Origin: CAYHYG01 sp964360835
GTDB taxonomy: Bacteria > Patescibacteriota > Patescibacteriia > UBA1558 > 2-01-FULL-52-15
DNA length: 23,198 nt
Assembly: GCA_964360835.1 (NCBI GenBank)
Contig: CAYHYG010000015.1
Coordinates: forward strand, 1 to 23,198
Reading direction: 5' to 3'
Position numbers and translations under genes: made by a program. Positions within the stretch are counted from its first letter, which is position 1. Each line of letters begins with the position of its first letter. This document shows positions 1-7,844 of the stretch, in pieces. The notes below the pieces were generated by a model. That model did no database searches and was not told where the DNA came from. It was given only the letters and a program-made list of their open reading frames with translations.

Positions 1-1
1 A

Positions 2-367
2 GAGCTCGGTGGTGAGAAGATTGATATCATCGAATGGAACTCTGATGTGGAGACCTTCATTACGCAGGCTTTGTCACCAGCCAAGGTAACAGCAGTTACC
101 TTACACGAGGAAGATAAGGTGGCGAGCGTAGCGGTGAGCGAAGATCAGTTATCGTTGGCTATCGGTCGTGCTGGCCAGAATGTACGTCTAGCCTCCAAAT
201 TAACTGGTTGGAAGATTGATATCACTGCACCTGATGGTACACGTCTACAACCTCAGGAAGCAGCCGCCGGAAGCGAGACAGTACCTGAGCCCTCAGAAAC
301 GACAGAGTCAGAAGTGACTAATCAAGAACCTATTGCGGAAGATGATTCCGCTAAGCAAGCTTCATAA
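2..367 (+). CDS. nusA: Transcription termination/antitermination factor NusA, C-terminal part (5' truncated by window edge)
   Basis: The reading frame is open from base 2, so the start lies outside the window; 121 residues are visible. NusA binds RNA polymerase and nascent RNA and modulates pausing, termination and rRNA antitermination. The visible part is the second KH domain: an SPAKV stretch, then EDKVASVAVSEDQLSLAIGR with a GRAG (GxxG) RNA-binding loop, then NVRLASKLTGWKIDI. After this comes an acidic, low-complexity tail of about 40 residues rich in Glu, Ser and Thr, with no further folded domain. In many bacteria nusA is followed by infB; here hppA follows after 19 nt. The KH signature is diagnostic, so I am confident. 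Confidence 0.93.
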   Translation, partial: ELGGEKIDIIEWNSDVETFITQALSPAKVTAVTLHEEDKVASVAVSEDQLSLAIGRAGQNVRLASKLTGWKIDITAPDGTRLQPQEAAAGSETVPEPSETTESEVTNQEPIAEDDSAKQAS

Positions 368-386
368 TTACTAATTAGAATTACCT

Positions 387-2402
387 ATGTTACTTAGTGA
401 ATATTTTCCTTTGTTAGCCGCCGTTGCGGCTCTAGTCGGCGGAGTTCTCCTAGCTCGCAATATTTTGAAGAAACCTACTGGCACCGATCGTATGCGTGAG
501 ATTGCCAGCGCCATTCAACAAGGCGCTAAGGCTTATCTGCAACGACAGTACAAGACAGTGGCCTATATTGCCGTGCCTTTATTTGTAATTATCTGGTTCA
601 TACCGTCTCTCGGATGGCAGACTGCCTTGTCGTTTTTGATCGGTGCTGTCTTGTCGGCTGCCGCCGGTGTCATTGGTATGAGCATTGCTGTTCGAGCTAA
701 TGTTCGCACCGCTGCTGCCGCCGAGAAAGGTCTGGCAGCTGCTCTGTCTGTCGCTGTCTCTGGCGGAGCTGTTACCGGATTTCTGGTCGTGGGTTTAGCT
801 CTGCTGGGCGTCAGTGGTTTGTATGCCCTTGGTATTGATGTCTATCACTTAGTCGGTCTGACTTTCGGCTCCAGTCTCATTTCTGTTTTTGCTAGACTGG
901 GCGGTGGTATTTTCACCAAAGCAGCTGATGTCGGCGCTGATTTGGTTGGTAAGGTAGAAGCCGGAATTCCTGAAGATGATCCTCGTAATCCGGCTGTCAT
1001 TGCTGACAACGTCGGCGACAACGTCGGCGACGATGCTGGCATGGCTGCTGACTTATTTGAAACCTACGCTGTCACTTCTGTCATTACTATGTTGGTAGCT
1101 TCTCTGACATTTCTGGATAAACCCGAAGCAATCATGTACCCATTGGTCATAGGTGGTATTTCGGTTATTACTTCGCTCATCGGTTTATTCTTCATCCGTC
1201 TCGGATCCGGCAAGAATATTATGGGAGCTCTCTATAAAGGTTTGATTGCGGCCGGAGTGTTGTCAGCTATTGCGTTGTATCCTATCACCATGAACATGAT
1301 GTCAGATCTGACATCGGTCAGCGCCATGAATATCTATCTTTCTGCTTTAGTCGGTCTCGGCGTCACGGCTTTAATGGTCATCATTACTGAATACTATACA
1401 TCGACCAGTTACAAGCCAGTGCAGAACGTGGCCAGAGCTTCAGAGACCGGACATGGTACCAATGTTATCGCTGGTCTGGCCCTATCTATGCGGGCGACTA
1501 TTTTCCCGGTGTTGGTTATTGTCATTGGAATTTTACTCAGCTTCCAGTTGGCCGGTGTCTATGGTGTGGCTATCGCGGCTATGGCTATGTTGTCTCTGGC
1601 CGGTATGATTGTCACTATTGATGCCTACGGACCAATTGCCGATAACGCTGGTGGTATCGCTGAGATGAGTGGTATGGATGAGAAAATACGGGAAGAAATA
1701 ATTGATCCTCTGGATGCTGTAGGTAATACGACCAAAGCGGTGACGAAAGGGTATGCTATTGCCTCGGCTGGACTGGCCGCGCTTGTTCTCTTTAACGCCT
1801 ATCTGATTGAATTACATAAGGGAGGCTTCACCGGGGCATTTGATTTATCCAATCCATATGTATTGGCCGGATTATTTATCGGTGGTTTATTGCCGTTCTG
1901 GTTCTCCGCTCTAGCTATGGAAGCTGTCGGCAAGGCGGCCGGCGCAGTAGTCAAAGATGTCCGCGATCAGTTCAAAAATGATCCCGGTATTATGACCGGC
2001 GAATCAAAACCCAATTATTCTCGTACCGTTGATATCGTCACTATGGCGGCTCTGCGTCAGATGATCGTACCGGCTTTGATACCGGTCCTAGCACCGATCT
2101 TGATTGCCGTTATTTTTCGAGGCGAGACAGCTATCCTGATGATCGGCGGTCTGCTGATCGGAAGTATTGTCACTGGTTTGTTCTTGGCTATTTCTATGAC
2201 CTCTGGTGGAGGCGCTTGGGACAATGCCAAGAAGTATATTGAGAAGGGTAACTTTGGCGGTAAAGGCAGTGAGGCGCACAAAGCCGCCGTGACCGGAGAT
2301 ACTGTTGGTGATCCTTATAAGGATACTGCTGGTCCGGCTATTAATCCGATGATTAAGATTCTCAACATTGTGGCTTTATTGCTGGTCGCCATCCTCTTAT
2401 AA
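387..2402 (+). CDS. hppA: Membrane-bound ion-translocating pyrophosphatase, K+-independent type
   Basis: Integral membrane pyrophosphatase (671 aa, normal family length) that couples PPi hydrolysis to ion export across the cytoplasmic membrane. The sequence shows many hydrophobic helices. The catalytic loops include DVGADLVGKVEAGIPEDDPR (from about residue 181), followed by an Asp-rich NVGDNVGDDAGMAADLFE stretch that binds Mg-PPi. The motif GNTTKAVTKG at residues 446-455 has Lys in the position that is Ala in K+-dependent enzymes, which in this family marks the K+-independent, proton-pumping class. A second Asp/Lys-rich catalytic region, with GDTVGDPYKDTAGPAINP, lies near the C-terminus. There is no SD; a TAGAAT box (376-381) ends 5 nt before ATG. 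Ion specificity is inferred from the Lys, not shown directly. Confidence 0.96.
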   Translation: MLLSEYFPLLAAVAALVGGVLLARNILKKPTGTDRMREIASAIQQGAKAYLQRQYKTVAYIAVPLFVIIWFIPSLGWQTALSFLIGAVLSAAAGVIGMSIAVRANVRTAAAAEKGLAAALSVAVSGGAVTGFLVVGLALLGVSGLYALGIDVYHLVGLTFGSSLISVFARLGGGIFTKAADVGADLVGKVEAGIPEDDPRNPAVIADNVGDNVGDDAGMAADLFETYAVTSVITMLVASLTFLDKPEAIMYPLVIGGISVITSLIGLFFIRLGSGKNIMGALYKGLIAAGVLSAIALYPITMNMMSDLTSVSAMNIYLSALVGLGVTALMVIITEYYTSTSYKPVQNVARASETGHGTNVIAGLALSMRATIFPVLVIVIGILLSFQLAGVYGVAIAAMAMLSLAGMIVTIDAYGPIADNAGGIAEMSGMDEKIREEIIDPLDAVGNTTKAVTKGYAIASAGLAALVLFNAYLIELHKGGFTGAFDLSNPYVLAGLFIGGLLPFWFSALAMEAVGKAAGAVVKDVRDQFKNDPGIMTGESKPNYSRTVDIVTMAALRQMIVPALIPVLAPILIAVIFRGETAILMIGGLLIGSIVTGLFLAISMTSGGGAWDNAKKYIEKGNFGGKGSEAHKAAVTGDTVGDPYKDTAGPAINPMIKILNIVALLLVAILL

Positions 2403-2416
2403 TTTTAATTTCATTT

Positions 2417-2450
2417 ATTGTAGGGACAGGTCGCGACTTGTCCCTACAAT
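2417..2450. repeat. 34-nt near-perfect palindrome between hppA and tig
   Basis: The arms read ATTGTAGGGACAGGTCG and CGACTTGTCCCTACAAT and are reverse complements except for one position. It fills most of the 57-nt gap between two genes. It has no T tract that would make it a classical terminator on the plus strand. It looks like a dispersed intergenic palindromic repeat; it could also act as an RNA-stabilising or weak terminating hairpin. Confidence 0.7.
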
Positions 2451-2459
2451 TATTAAAAT

Positions 2460-3740
2460 ATGAACATCCAAGAAGAAACATTACCTCAGAGTCAGGTCAG
2501 TCTGACGATCGAACGCCCAAACGAGGATTTACAGCCGTTTCTGGAGCAGGCAGCTACTCGTCTATCAGCCAAATCTCCTTTAGCCGGCTTTCGTCCCGGC
2601 AAAGCTCCCTATGAGGTCTCCAAATCTCGATTTGGCGAGGAAGCTCTGTATCAGGAAGCATTACAAGACGTGATTATGACCAGTTTGTCTGAGGCGATCA
2701 AAGAACAGGCAATTGCTTTCATAGGTCAGCCGCAGATTGATATCGAAACATACACCGCCAGTCAGCCTTTGAAATTCAAAGCTATTCTGACCTTAATGCC
2801 AACCGTCAAAGTGGGCGACTGGCAAAATCTCAAGGTTGAAAAGAAAATAGCCTCGATTACCGAAGATGAATTGATGAAAGCGATTCAGCGTTTCGCTGAC
2901 TGGCAAGCCAAAGAAGCAGCAATCGATCGCCCAGCCAAGTTGCAAGATAAGGCAATTATTAATTTTGAGGTTTCAGTTGATAACGTGGTGATTGAAGGCG
3001 GCAAGGCTGATAAATATCCGTTACTACTCGGATCGGCTACTATGATCCCAGGCATGGAAGAACAAATCATCGGTATGAAGGCCGGTGAAAAGAAAGAATT
3101 TGATCTGACTTTTCCGGACCCTTACTATCAGCCACACTTGGCAGGTAAGCCAGCTCACTTCAAGGTAGAAATGGTCACTGTAATGGAACGGTTGCTTCCC
3201 GAGATGACAGAAGATTGGGCCAAGGAAATGTCTGGTAAATCAATGGCTGACTGGAAAGAGGAATTGAAAAAAAGCCTACTCCAAGAGCAGCAACTGGATC
3301 TTGATCGGCGCTGGGAACAAGACAGTATTGAGAAGATTATCAGCCTCTCTACCTTCAGTCCTATTCCAGAATTGTTGATTAAAGACGAAACAGCAAAAAT
3401 GGTTCGAGAGTTACAGCAAAGCGTCGAACAGCGAAATTTGTCTTGGTCTGATTATTTACAAAGTCTCAAGAAGGACGAAACACAGTTAAAAACTGATTTT
3501 AAACCACAAGCGGAAATACGGGTTAAGGCAGCTTTAATCTTGCGACAACTAGCTCAAGATCAGGTAGTCAAAGTTACGACGGAGGAAGTCGATGCGGCGC
3601 TGGCTCTGGAACGTGAACGTTACAAAGACAATGCGGAAATAATGAAAATTTTAACTGGACACGACTATCGCCATTATCTGGAAAATACTCTAGCGCACCA
3701 AAAGGTGATGCAGATTATAACTGAGAAGTTGGCCAAGTAA
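2460..3740 (+). CDS. tig: Trigger factor (ribosome-associated peptidyl-prolyl isomerase and chaperone)
   Basis: Cytoplasmic chaperone that binds near the ribosome exit tunnel and shields nascent chains. It is 426 aa, full length for the family. The N-terminal domain carries the ribosome-docking signature GFRPGKAP at residues 43-50. A FKBP-type isomerase domain follows (about residues 150-245, with LLLGSATMIPGMEEQIIGMK), then a long helical C-terminal chaperone domain (about 250-426). No SD precedes the ATG; the upstream sequence is an AT-rich run after the palindrome. A strong terminator closes the gene at 3757-3791. The motif and the domain order make the call secure. Confidence 0.95.
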   Translation: MNIQEETLPQSQVSLTIERPNEDLQPFLEQAATRLSAKSPLAGFRPGKAPYEVSKSRFGEEALYQEALQDVIMTSLSEAIKEQAIAFIGQPQIDIETYTASQPLKFKAILTLMPTVKVGDWQNLKVEKKIASITEDELMKAIQRFADWQAKEAAIDRPAKLQDKAIINFEVSVDNVVIEGGKADKYPLLLGSATMIPGMEEQIIGMKAGEKKEFDLTFPDPYYQPHLAGKPAHFKVEMVTVMERLLPEMTEDWAKEMSGKSMADWKEELKKSLLQEQQLDLDRRWEQDSIEKIISLSTFSPIPELLIKDETAKMVRELQQSVEQRNLSWSDYLQSLKKDETQLKTDFKPQAEIRVKAALILRQLAQDQVVKVTTEEVDAALALERERYKDNAEIMKILTGHDYRHYLENTLAHQKVMQIITEKLAK

Positions 3741-3756
3741 ATGAGAAAATATGTGT

Positions 3757-3791
3757 AACCCCCGCCGCGTCAGACGCGGCGGGGGTTTTTT
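3757..3791. terminator. Bidirectional intrinsic terminator between tig and a convergent small gene
   Basis: A 14-bp perfect stem (AACCCCCGCCGCGT with ACGCGGCGGGGGTT) with a 3-nt CAG loop is followed by a run of Ts. On the minus strand it is also followed by Ts, so it can end both tig and the minus-strand gene at 3794. Its core is the odd palindrome CCGCGTC-A-GACGCGG seen in variants elsewhere in the window. Confidence 0.92.
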
Positions 3792-3793
3792 GA

Positions 3794-4066
3794 CTACTTC
3801 AACATTTCCAAAATCTCCTGGGCGTGTGTTCGGAGTCCCTGGTAGAAAGCACGCGGATCCTGCAACTCTTCAGTGCCCATGCAGGGTTCGAACTTGGTCG
3901 TATCCGGTGTCGCCCCGACGGTGACTTGAAGTGTCGGGAAAATGACCGTCCCAGGTTCACCGAGTTGATCGTGACGCGAGATCATAGCTTCGGCGAAGTC
4001 TTCCAGAAAAAGGCAGAACTTTTTCATGCCCCAGCGGATGACCGGGTTCTGTTCATCGATAGTCAT
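3794..4066 (-). CDS. Small hypothetical protein with strong SD
   Basis: A 90-residue protein of unknown function. Two consecutive ATGs occur at 4069 and 4066. The SD AAAGGAGG lies only 1 nt before the first but 4 nt before the second, so I start at 4066. The sequence has no signal peptide or membrane segment; it is a mixed, partly amphipathic soluble protein containing one CMG and several acidic residues. The gene shares the strong terminator at 3757-3791 with tig. A TTGACA box (minus strand, 4128-4123) lies upstream with a weak -10 (TAAGGT, 4106-4101). An overlapping plus-strand frame exists (3824-4132) but lacks an SD. It belongs to the class of GC-richer small genes with an SD seen repeatedly in this window. 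Confidence 0.7.
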   Translation of the reverse strand: MTIDEQNPVIRWGMKKFCLFLEDFAEAMISRHDQLGEPGTVIFPTLQVTVGATPDTTKFEPCMGTEELQDPRAFYQGLRTHAQEILEMLK

Positions 4067-4137
4067 CATTCCTCCTTTGTTGGTGTACGATTACCTGAGA
4101 ACCTTAGCAAGTTTATGGTTGATGTCAAATGATATGC

Positions 4138-4143
4138 TACAAT
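4138..4143 (+). promoter_or_regulatory. Extended -10 box immediately upstream of nfo
   Basis: TGCTACAAT matches an extended -10 (TGn plus TACAAT, 4138-4143). It ends 6 nt before the ATG at 4150, so transcription would begin at or next to the start codon. No convincing -35 is visible. The promoter region is shared with the divergent small gene. Confidence 0.5.
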
Positions 4144-4149
4144 GAAATT

Positions 4150-4998
4150 ATGTATTTTGGCTTTCATGCTTCTGCCGCCGGTGGAGTTCATTTGGCACCG
4201 GAGCGCGCCGCTCAAGAAGGCGCGGAGGTTTTTCAATTTTTTTCTCGCTCACCGCGGGGTGGCCCGGCACCAAAATTGACGAGGGAGATTATTTTAGACT
4301 GGCAAGCGGCCTTGAAACAACATCAGATACAGGCAACTTATATTCACGCTCCTTACTATATTAATTTTGCTTCGACCAATGACAAGATTCGCTATGGCTC
4401 GAGTGCAGTATTGCGTGACGAGTTGGAACGGGGCAGTATTCTAGGCGTTAGGGGCTTGATGACGCATCTCGGCAGTGCCAAAGATGTGGGTGAAGCCAAA
4501 GGTGTGGAGATGGTTATCGCCGGAATTGTGAAACTACTAACAGGTTACAAAGGGACGACCAAGTTTTTGTTAGAGAACTCGGCTGGCTCCGGTGCCATCA
4601 TCGGTGATACGATAGAAGAATTAGCTGCAATTATCAAAGGTGTTGAAGCAAAGTTGAAAAAAAATAATATCCTAGGAATCTGCTGGGATACACAGCATGG
4701 CTTTGCCTCCGGCTATGATATCCGTACCCCAGCTCAGCTAAAGAGTTGGCTGACAATGTTCGAAAAAAAATTAGGTTTATCTCGTCTGATGTTGATGCAC
4801 GCCAATGATTCCAAACCTGAATTTAATACTCATCGTGATCGTCATGCTGATATCGGTCACGGATTTCTCGGCTGGCAGACATTTAAACAAATAATTCAGC
4901 AATCAAAATTAGCTAAGGTTGATCTCATCTTAGAGACACCAGCCGAAAAACAAACATATGCCGAAACGATCAAAAAATTCAAAGGCTACCGCCGTTAG
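4150..4998 (+). CDS. nfo: Endonuclease IV (AP endonuclease, base excision repair)
   Basis: Cleaves DNA 5' of abasic sites using three metal ions. The protein is 282 aa, typical for the family. The metal-ligand motifs can be read in order: HASAAGG near the N-terminus, YIHAPYYIN, MTHLGSAKD, LLENSAGSG, GICWDTQHGFASGYD, LMLMHANDSK, HRDRHADIGHG and LILETPAE. These correspond to the His, Glu and Asp ligands of the E. coli enzyme. The frame could be extended to an ATG at 4129, but MYFGFHASAAGG at 4150 matches the usual N-terminus and a -10 box overlaps the longer version. It overlaps the next gene by 41 nt. Confidence 0.95.
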   Translation: MYFGFHASAAGGVHLAPERAAQEGAEVFQFFSRSPRGGPAPKLTREIILDWQAALKQHQIQATYIHAPYYINFASTNDKIRYGSSAVLRDELERGSILGVRGLMTHLGSAKDVGEAKGVEMVIAGIVKLLTGYKGTTKFLLENSAGSGAIIGDTIEELAAIIKGVEAKLKKNNILGICWDTQHGFASGYDIRTPAQLKSWLTMFEKKLGLSRLMLMHANDSKPEFNTHRDRHADIGHGFLGWQTFKQIIQQSKLAKVDLILETPAEKQTYAETIKKFKGYRR

Positions 4999-5779
4999 CA
5001 TTCCCATACGCTCCCTACTGCACACAGCCCGCACTGCCGCTCTGCGTGGCGGTGAGTTGGCGCTCAAAGGATTTGCAGTACACAGGCGACGCAGCGGGGA
5101 GAAATACAAGAAGCATCTGGAGTTGGTGACAGAGTATGATGTCAAAATAGAGAAGTTGATTCGTCAGACTATTCGTCAGCATTTTCCTGACCACCAGATA
5201 AACGGTGAAGAAGATGGATCTACCGGTCGCAAAAATCGTTACCTTTGGCAGATTGATCCGATCGATGGCACGACTAATTTTACCATTCACCATCCACTAT
5301 TCGCTGTCTCAGTCGGCCTGATGTATGGAGGAGAACCGCTTTTAGGCGTGGTCTATATTCCTTTGACCAGAGAATTGTTCTGGGCAGTAGCCGGACAAGG
5401 CGCTTGTCAAGGGACAAAAAGGATTCACGTTTCCAACCAGTCTAATCTGAACCGTTCGATAGTAAGTTTTGAGTTTAGTCATGATATGAAATTCAATCGC
5501 CAGACTCTCCCGTGGTTTACTAGCTGGAAATTACAGAAGATAAAATGTCGTAGCATCGGTAGCGCCGCTGTCTCGGCTTGCTATGTGGCCGCGGGTCATC
5601 TCGAGGCAGCCATCTTGTCTCAGGTGATGCCTTGGGATCTGGCCGCCGGTGGTTTGATCGTTCGCGAAGCAGGCGGGATTTATACCGATAAAGAAGGTGT
5701 AGAAAAAATGGTCTATGACCAACCAGTAATAATTTCTAACAAGTTAATACATCAAGGGCTTATAAAAAAAATAGCATGA
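4958..5779 (+). CDS. Inositol monophosphatase family protein (IMPase/CysQ/SuhB-like)
   Basis: Mg-dependent phosphomonoesterase family that hydrolyses inositol phosphates, 3'-phosphoadenosine phosphates or sugar phosphates. The protein is 273 aa. The metal-binding signature is complete: GEED at residues 83-86, DPIDGTTNF from residue 100, and the second signature PWDLAAGGLIVREAGG with W226-D227. An N-terminal basic extension of about 15 residues precedes the fold and overlaps the end of nfo, so the true start may be an internal one. It overlaps the following DUF167 gene by an ATGA junction, which suggests translational coupling. The exact substrate cannot be read from the sequence. Confidence 0.9.
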   Translation: MPKRSKNSKATAVSIPIRSLLHTARTAALRGGELALKGFAVHRRRSGEKYKKHLELVTEYDVKIEKLIRQTIRQHFPDHQINGEEDGSTGRKNRYLWQIDPIDGTTNFTIHHPLFAVSVGLMYGGEPLLGVVYIPLTRELFWAVAGQGACQGTKRIHVSNQSNLNRSIVSFEFSHDMKFNRQTLPWFTSWKLQKIKCRSIGSAAVSACYVAAGHLEAAILSQVMPWDLAAGGLIVREAGGIYTDKEGVEKMVYDQPVIISNKLIHQGLIKKIA

Positions 5780-5994
5780 TGGTTGAGATCATAGTTATTA
5801 CCCAGAGTCGTCAGGAGGGTGTAGAAGTGACAGAAAATGGTCTACGAATTAAAATAAAAGGTAAAGCGATTGAGGGCAAAGCCAATCAACGACTGATCAA
5901 GATTTTAGCTCAACATTTTGACAGAGCTAGTAATAACGTTATGATTAAACAGGGACTACGCAGCCGACACAAGTTAATTGAAATAATTGAGTAG
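5776..5994 (+). CDS. DUF167 (YggU family) small protein
   Basis: A 72-residue protein with the YggU/DUF167 pattern: short N-terminal strands, then GLRIKIKGKAIEGKANQRLI (in the family, xVKVTApPvdGkANeaLi), then a final SRHKLIEI stretch. Function of the family is not established. The start codon overlaps the stop of the upstream phosphatase (ATGA). A second in-frame ATG at 5779 is equally possible. It is the third gene of the nfo cluster. Confidence 0.88.
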   Translation: MMVEIIVITQSRQEGVEVTENGLRIKIKGKAIEGKANQRLIKILAQHFDRASNNVMIKQGLRSRHKLIEIIE

Positions 5995-5995
5995 T

Positions 5996-6145
5996 ATGTT
6001 GGATTATTCATTAAGCAAACCGCGACTGATTTTTATTCTAAACTTTTTCCTGGTGATAATTGTTTTTGGCATTTTTATCTATTTTCAAGGACGTATAGCG
6101 GAACGACAGGCCAGCGCTTTACAGCAGACGATCCAGAGTTTATAA
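5996..6145 (+). CDS. Small single-pass membrane protein (49 aa)
   Basis: Starts 1 nt after the DUF167 stop. The translation begins MLDYSLSKPRLIFILNFFLV, with a hydrophobic stretch at about residues 11-31 followed by a short polar helix rich in Gln, Arg and Glu. The shape, one transmembrane helix plus the start of a coiled coil, is that of FtsB/DivIC-type septum proteins but is about half their length. It may be a shortened member, a truncated gene or an unrelated microprotein. Tight spacing to the upstream gene supports expression. Confidence 0.5.
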   Translation: MLDYSLSKPRLIFILNFFLVIIVFGIFIYFQGRIAERQASALQQTIQSL

Positions 6146-6261
6146 GTAGAGTATTGCGGCAGACCTTGATTTTTATAATGTCCGTGTTAGTATAGGTTGT
6201 ACTTCCAATTAGGTAAGTATTTGAACAGCTTCAGTAGCTTCTCGAAGATTATATGCGAGTG

Positions 6262-6304
6262 CCCCGATGCAAGATCGGGGTCCCGACTCCTTCGGACGTC
6301 GGGA
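6262..6304. repeat. Tandem pair of intergenic hairpins
   Basis: Two adjacent hairpins: CCCCGAT-GCAAG-ATCGGGG (6262-6280) and TCCCGAC-TCC-TTC-GGA-C-GTCGGGA (6281-6304). They sit in the 174-nt stretch 6146-6319, where I see no gene or strong promoter. Such paired palindromes look like dispersed intergenic repeats rather than terminators, since no T tract follows. Confidence 0.55.
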
Positions 6305-6319
6305 CAGAAATTAGTTCGT

Positions 6320-6577
6320 ATGTCTGAAGGCATTGTCTATATATTAAAGTCAGATACATCCGGTAGATAGTATATTGGCAGCACATCGAATTTAGAACGA
6401 AGGTTGAGGCAAACCCAGACTACTCGACGGATGGGGGAGATAAAACTGGTTTTTTCTCAGAAGTTTGAGATATTGCTTTTAGCGCGTAAGATCGAGAAAA
6501 AAATAAAAGCATGGGAACGAAAGGATTATATTGATAGAATTGTCAGTGACGGTATTATTAAATCCGTTACTCAATAA
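6320..6577 (+). pseudogene. GIY-YIG endonuclease-like gene with an in-frame TAG
   Basis: The frame begins MSEGIVYILKSDTSGR and then meets TAG at 6368-6370. It continues in the same frame with YIGSTSNLERRL and a further 57 residues to TAA at 6575-6577. In GIY-YIG proteins the GIY-YIG motif is split as VYIL...YYIGST, so the TAG sits exactly where a Tyr (TAT/TAC) is usual and one base change explains it. No frameshift is needed. An intact paralogue follows at 6750. Sequencing error remains possible. Confidence 0.75.
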
Positions 6578-6582
6578 TGTAT

Positions 6583-6657
<75 letters not shown>

Positions 6658-6658
<1 letters not shown>

Positions 6659-6708
6659 CCGCGTCAAACGCGGTTACGCGGTTGACGAGGTGAGTCGCGT
6701 CTGACGCG
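6658..6708. repeat. Two palindromes after tRNA-Gly
   Basis: ACCGCGT-CAA-ACGCGGT (6658-6674) directly follows the tRNA and CGCGTC-T-GACGCG (6696-6708) comes 21 nt later. They resemble the core of the tig terminator (CCGCGTC-A-GACGCGG). The first may help end the tRNA transcript, although no T run follows. Confidence 0.5.
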
Positions 6709-6749
6709 GCCAGGTAATTTAAAAATAGGGAGTTTATTCATATCAATTT

Positions 6750-7013
6750 ATGAACAAAACTCACTACACATATATTTTGCGCTCTACTAAGGATCAGGGT
6801 TTATATATCGGTGAAACAGCAAACCTTAAGGTACGATTACAAAGGCATCAAGCGGGCGAAGTAATATCGACTAGATTCCACCGCCCGCTGAAACTAGTCT
6901 ACTATGAGTGCTTTATCAGCAGGAAAGATGCTAAAGCGAGAGAGCGATATTTAAAAAGTGGTTACGGACGGGAACAGATTAAGATTATTTTGAGGGATAC
7001 CCTGGGTTATTGA
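6750..7013 (+). CDS. GIY-YIG nuclease domain protein (UPF0213/YhbQ-like)
   Basis: An 87-residue stand-alone GIY-YIG domain. It shows YTYILRSTKDQGLYIGETAN (the GIY and YIG elements), then LKVRLQRHQAG with the conserved Arg, a segment corresponding to the usual rP..lvy.E.f, and KAREYLK-like RERYLKSGYGR near the end. Family members are small putative structure-specific endonucleases; the cellular role is unclear. It is an intact paralogue of the broken gene at 6320-6577, and the two flank tRNA-Gly. A terminator follows at 7034-7054. Confidence 0.88.
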   Translation: MNKTHYTYILRSTKDQGLYIGETANLKVRLQRHQAGEVISTRFHRPLKLVYYECFISRKDAKARERYLKSGYGREQIKIILRDTLGY

Positions 7014-7033
7014 AAATAATAGACAGTTCATGT

Positions 7034-7054
7034 AAGCTTCTGGTGAAGCTTTTT
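7034..7054 (+). terminator. Intrinsic terminator after the GIY-YIG gene
   Basis: AAGCTTC-TGGT-GAAGCTT stem-loop followed by TTT, just before tRNA-Leu(UAA). Confidence 0.75.
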
Positions 7055-7060
7055 AAGTTT

Positions 7061-7147
7061 GCCGAGGTGGTGAAATTGGTATCCACAAGAGACTTAAAAT
7101 CTCTCGCCCGTAAGGGCTTGCGGGTTCGAGTCCCGCCCTCGGCACCA
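7061..7147 (+). tRNA. tRNA-Leu(UAA)
   Basis: 87-nt class II tRNA with acceptor arms GCCGAGG and CCTCGGC. The anticodon stem AGAGA/TCTCT encloses CTTAAAA (anticodon TAA). There is a long variable arm (CGCCCGTAAGGGCTTG region), a GGTTCGAGT T loop, discriminator A and encoded CCA. Confidence 0.95.
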
Positions 7148-7158
7148 ATGAAAATAAG

Positions 7159-7830
7159 ATGAAAGAAATCGAACGCAACCCTGAAGCTCCTCAACTAAAA
7201 CCTCGAGCCATAGAGCTGTTAACCCAACTTTGTTTTCGCCAAGAAAATAGTATACAAAAAGTTGATGCAATTTTCGCTTATGGCACAGCTCATTTCTATG
7301 AAGATTTAGCTAAAGAGATAACTAGTCTTTTGCATTTAGGAATTACAGATAAGGTATTTCTCACCGGTGGCATTGCCGAATCAGGAGTTGATCTTGGTCA
7401 TCAAGAACCGGAGTCTTTACTAACACTGAAGACTATAGACCATGACTCATTTAAAAGCGTTAGATTTTTTACAGAGACGAAGTCAACGAACAGTTTAGAA
7501 AACGTAACCGAGACTTTAAAATTCCCTGAGTTTCGAATAGCTAAGAAAATTCTGATGGTGTTTAAGACCCATGATGCAGGGAGGGGCTATCTGACACTCC
7601 GAAAATTTTTACCAGAAGCAGAGATACTTTTACATTCATTTGAGGTTATCTATCCTAGCCAGACCCAACCAATTAGCAGAGATAATTGGCATACATTTAA
7701 GTTTGGAATTAGCAGAGTTTGGGGAGAGTTTTTGAGGATTAGGAAATACGGAAAACGTGGTGATATAGAATATGCGGAAGTAAGGAATTTAGTGGAGGAG
7801 TTAGAGAGGGTTCTAAATGTGGTTGGTTAA
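7159..7830 (+). CDS. DUF218/YdcF-like protein, copy 1
   Basis: A 223-residue Rossmann-like protein of the DUF218 family (YdcF, ElyC/SanA relatives). Members bind nucleotide-like ligands or act in envelope biology; this one has no transmembrane segment, so it is probably cytoplasmic. Visible family features are KVDAIFAYGTAHF (first strand), FLTGG (about residue 70) and the hallmark ETKSTNSLENV near residue 110. The C-terminal half is less conserved. It begins 11 nt after tRNA-Leu and is followed 14 nt later by a paralogue. The specific function is unknown. Confidence 0.8.
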   Translation: MKEIERNPEAPQLKPRAIELLTQLCFRQENSIQKVDAIFAYGTAHFYEDLAKEITSLLHLGITDKVFLTGGIAESGVDLGHQEPESLLTLKTIDHDSFKSVRFFTETKSTNSLENVTETLKFPEFRIAKKILMVFKTHDAGRGYLTLRKFLPEAEILLHSFEVIYPSQTQPISRDNWHTFKFGISRVWGEFLRIRKYGKRGDIEYAEVRNLVEELERVLNVVG

Positions 7831-7844
7831 CTAGATTTTGATCT

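Noticed and set aside
845..2281. Minus-strand frames inside hppA
   Set aside because: They are shadows of a well-conserved plus-strand gene with no independent signals.
3824..4132. Plus-strand 102-codon frame opposite the small gene at 3794-4066
   Set aside because: It has no SD, overlaps the strong terminator-bounded minus-strand gene that has AAAGGAGG, and its protein has no recognisable pattern.
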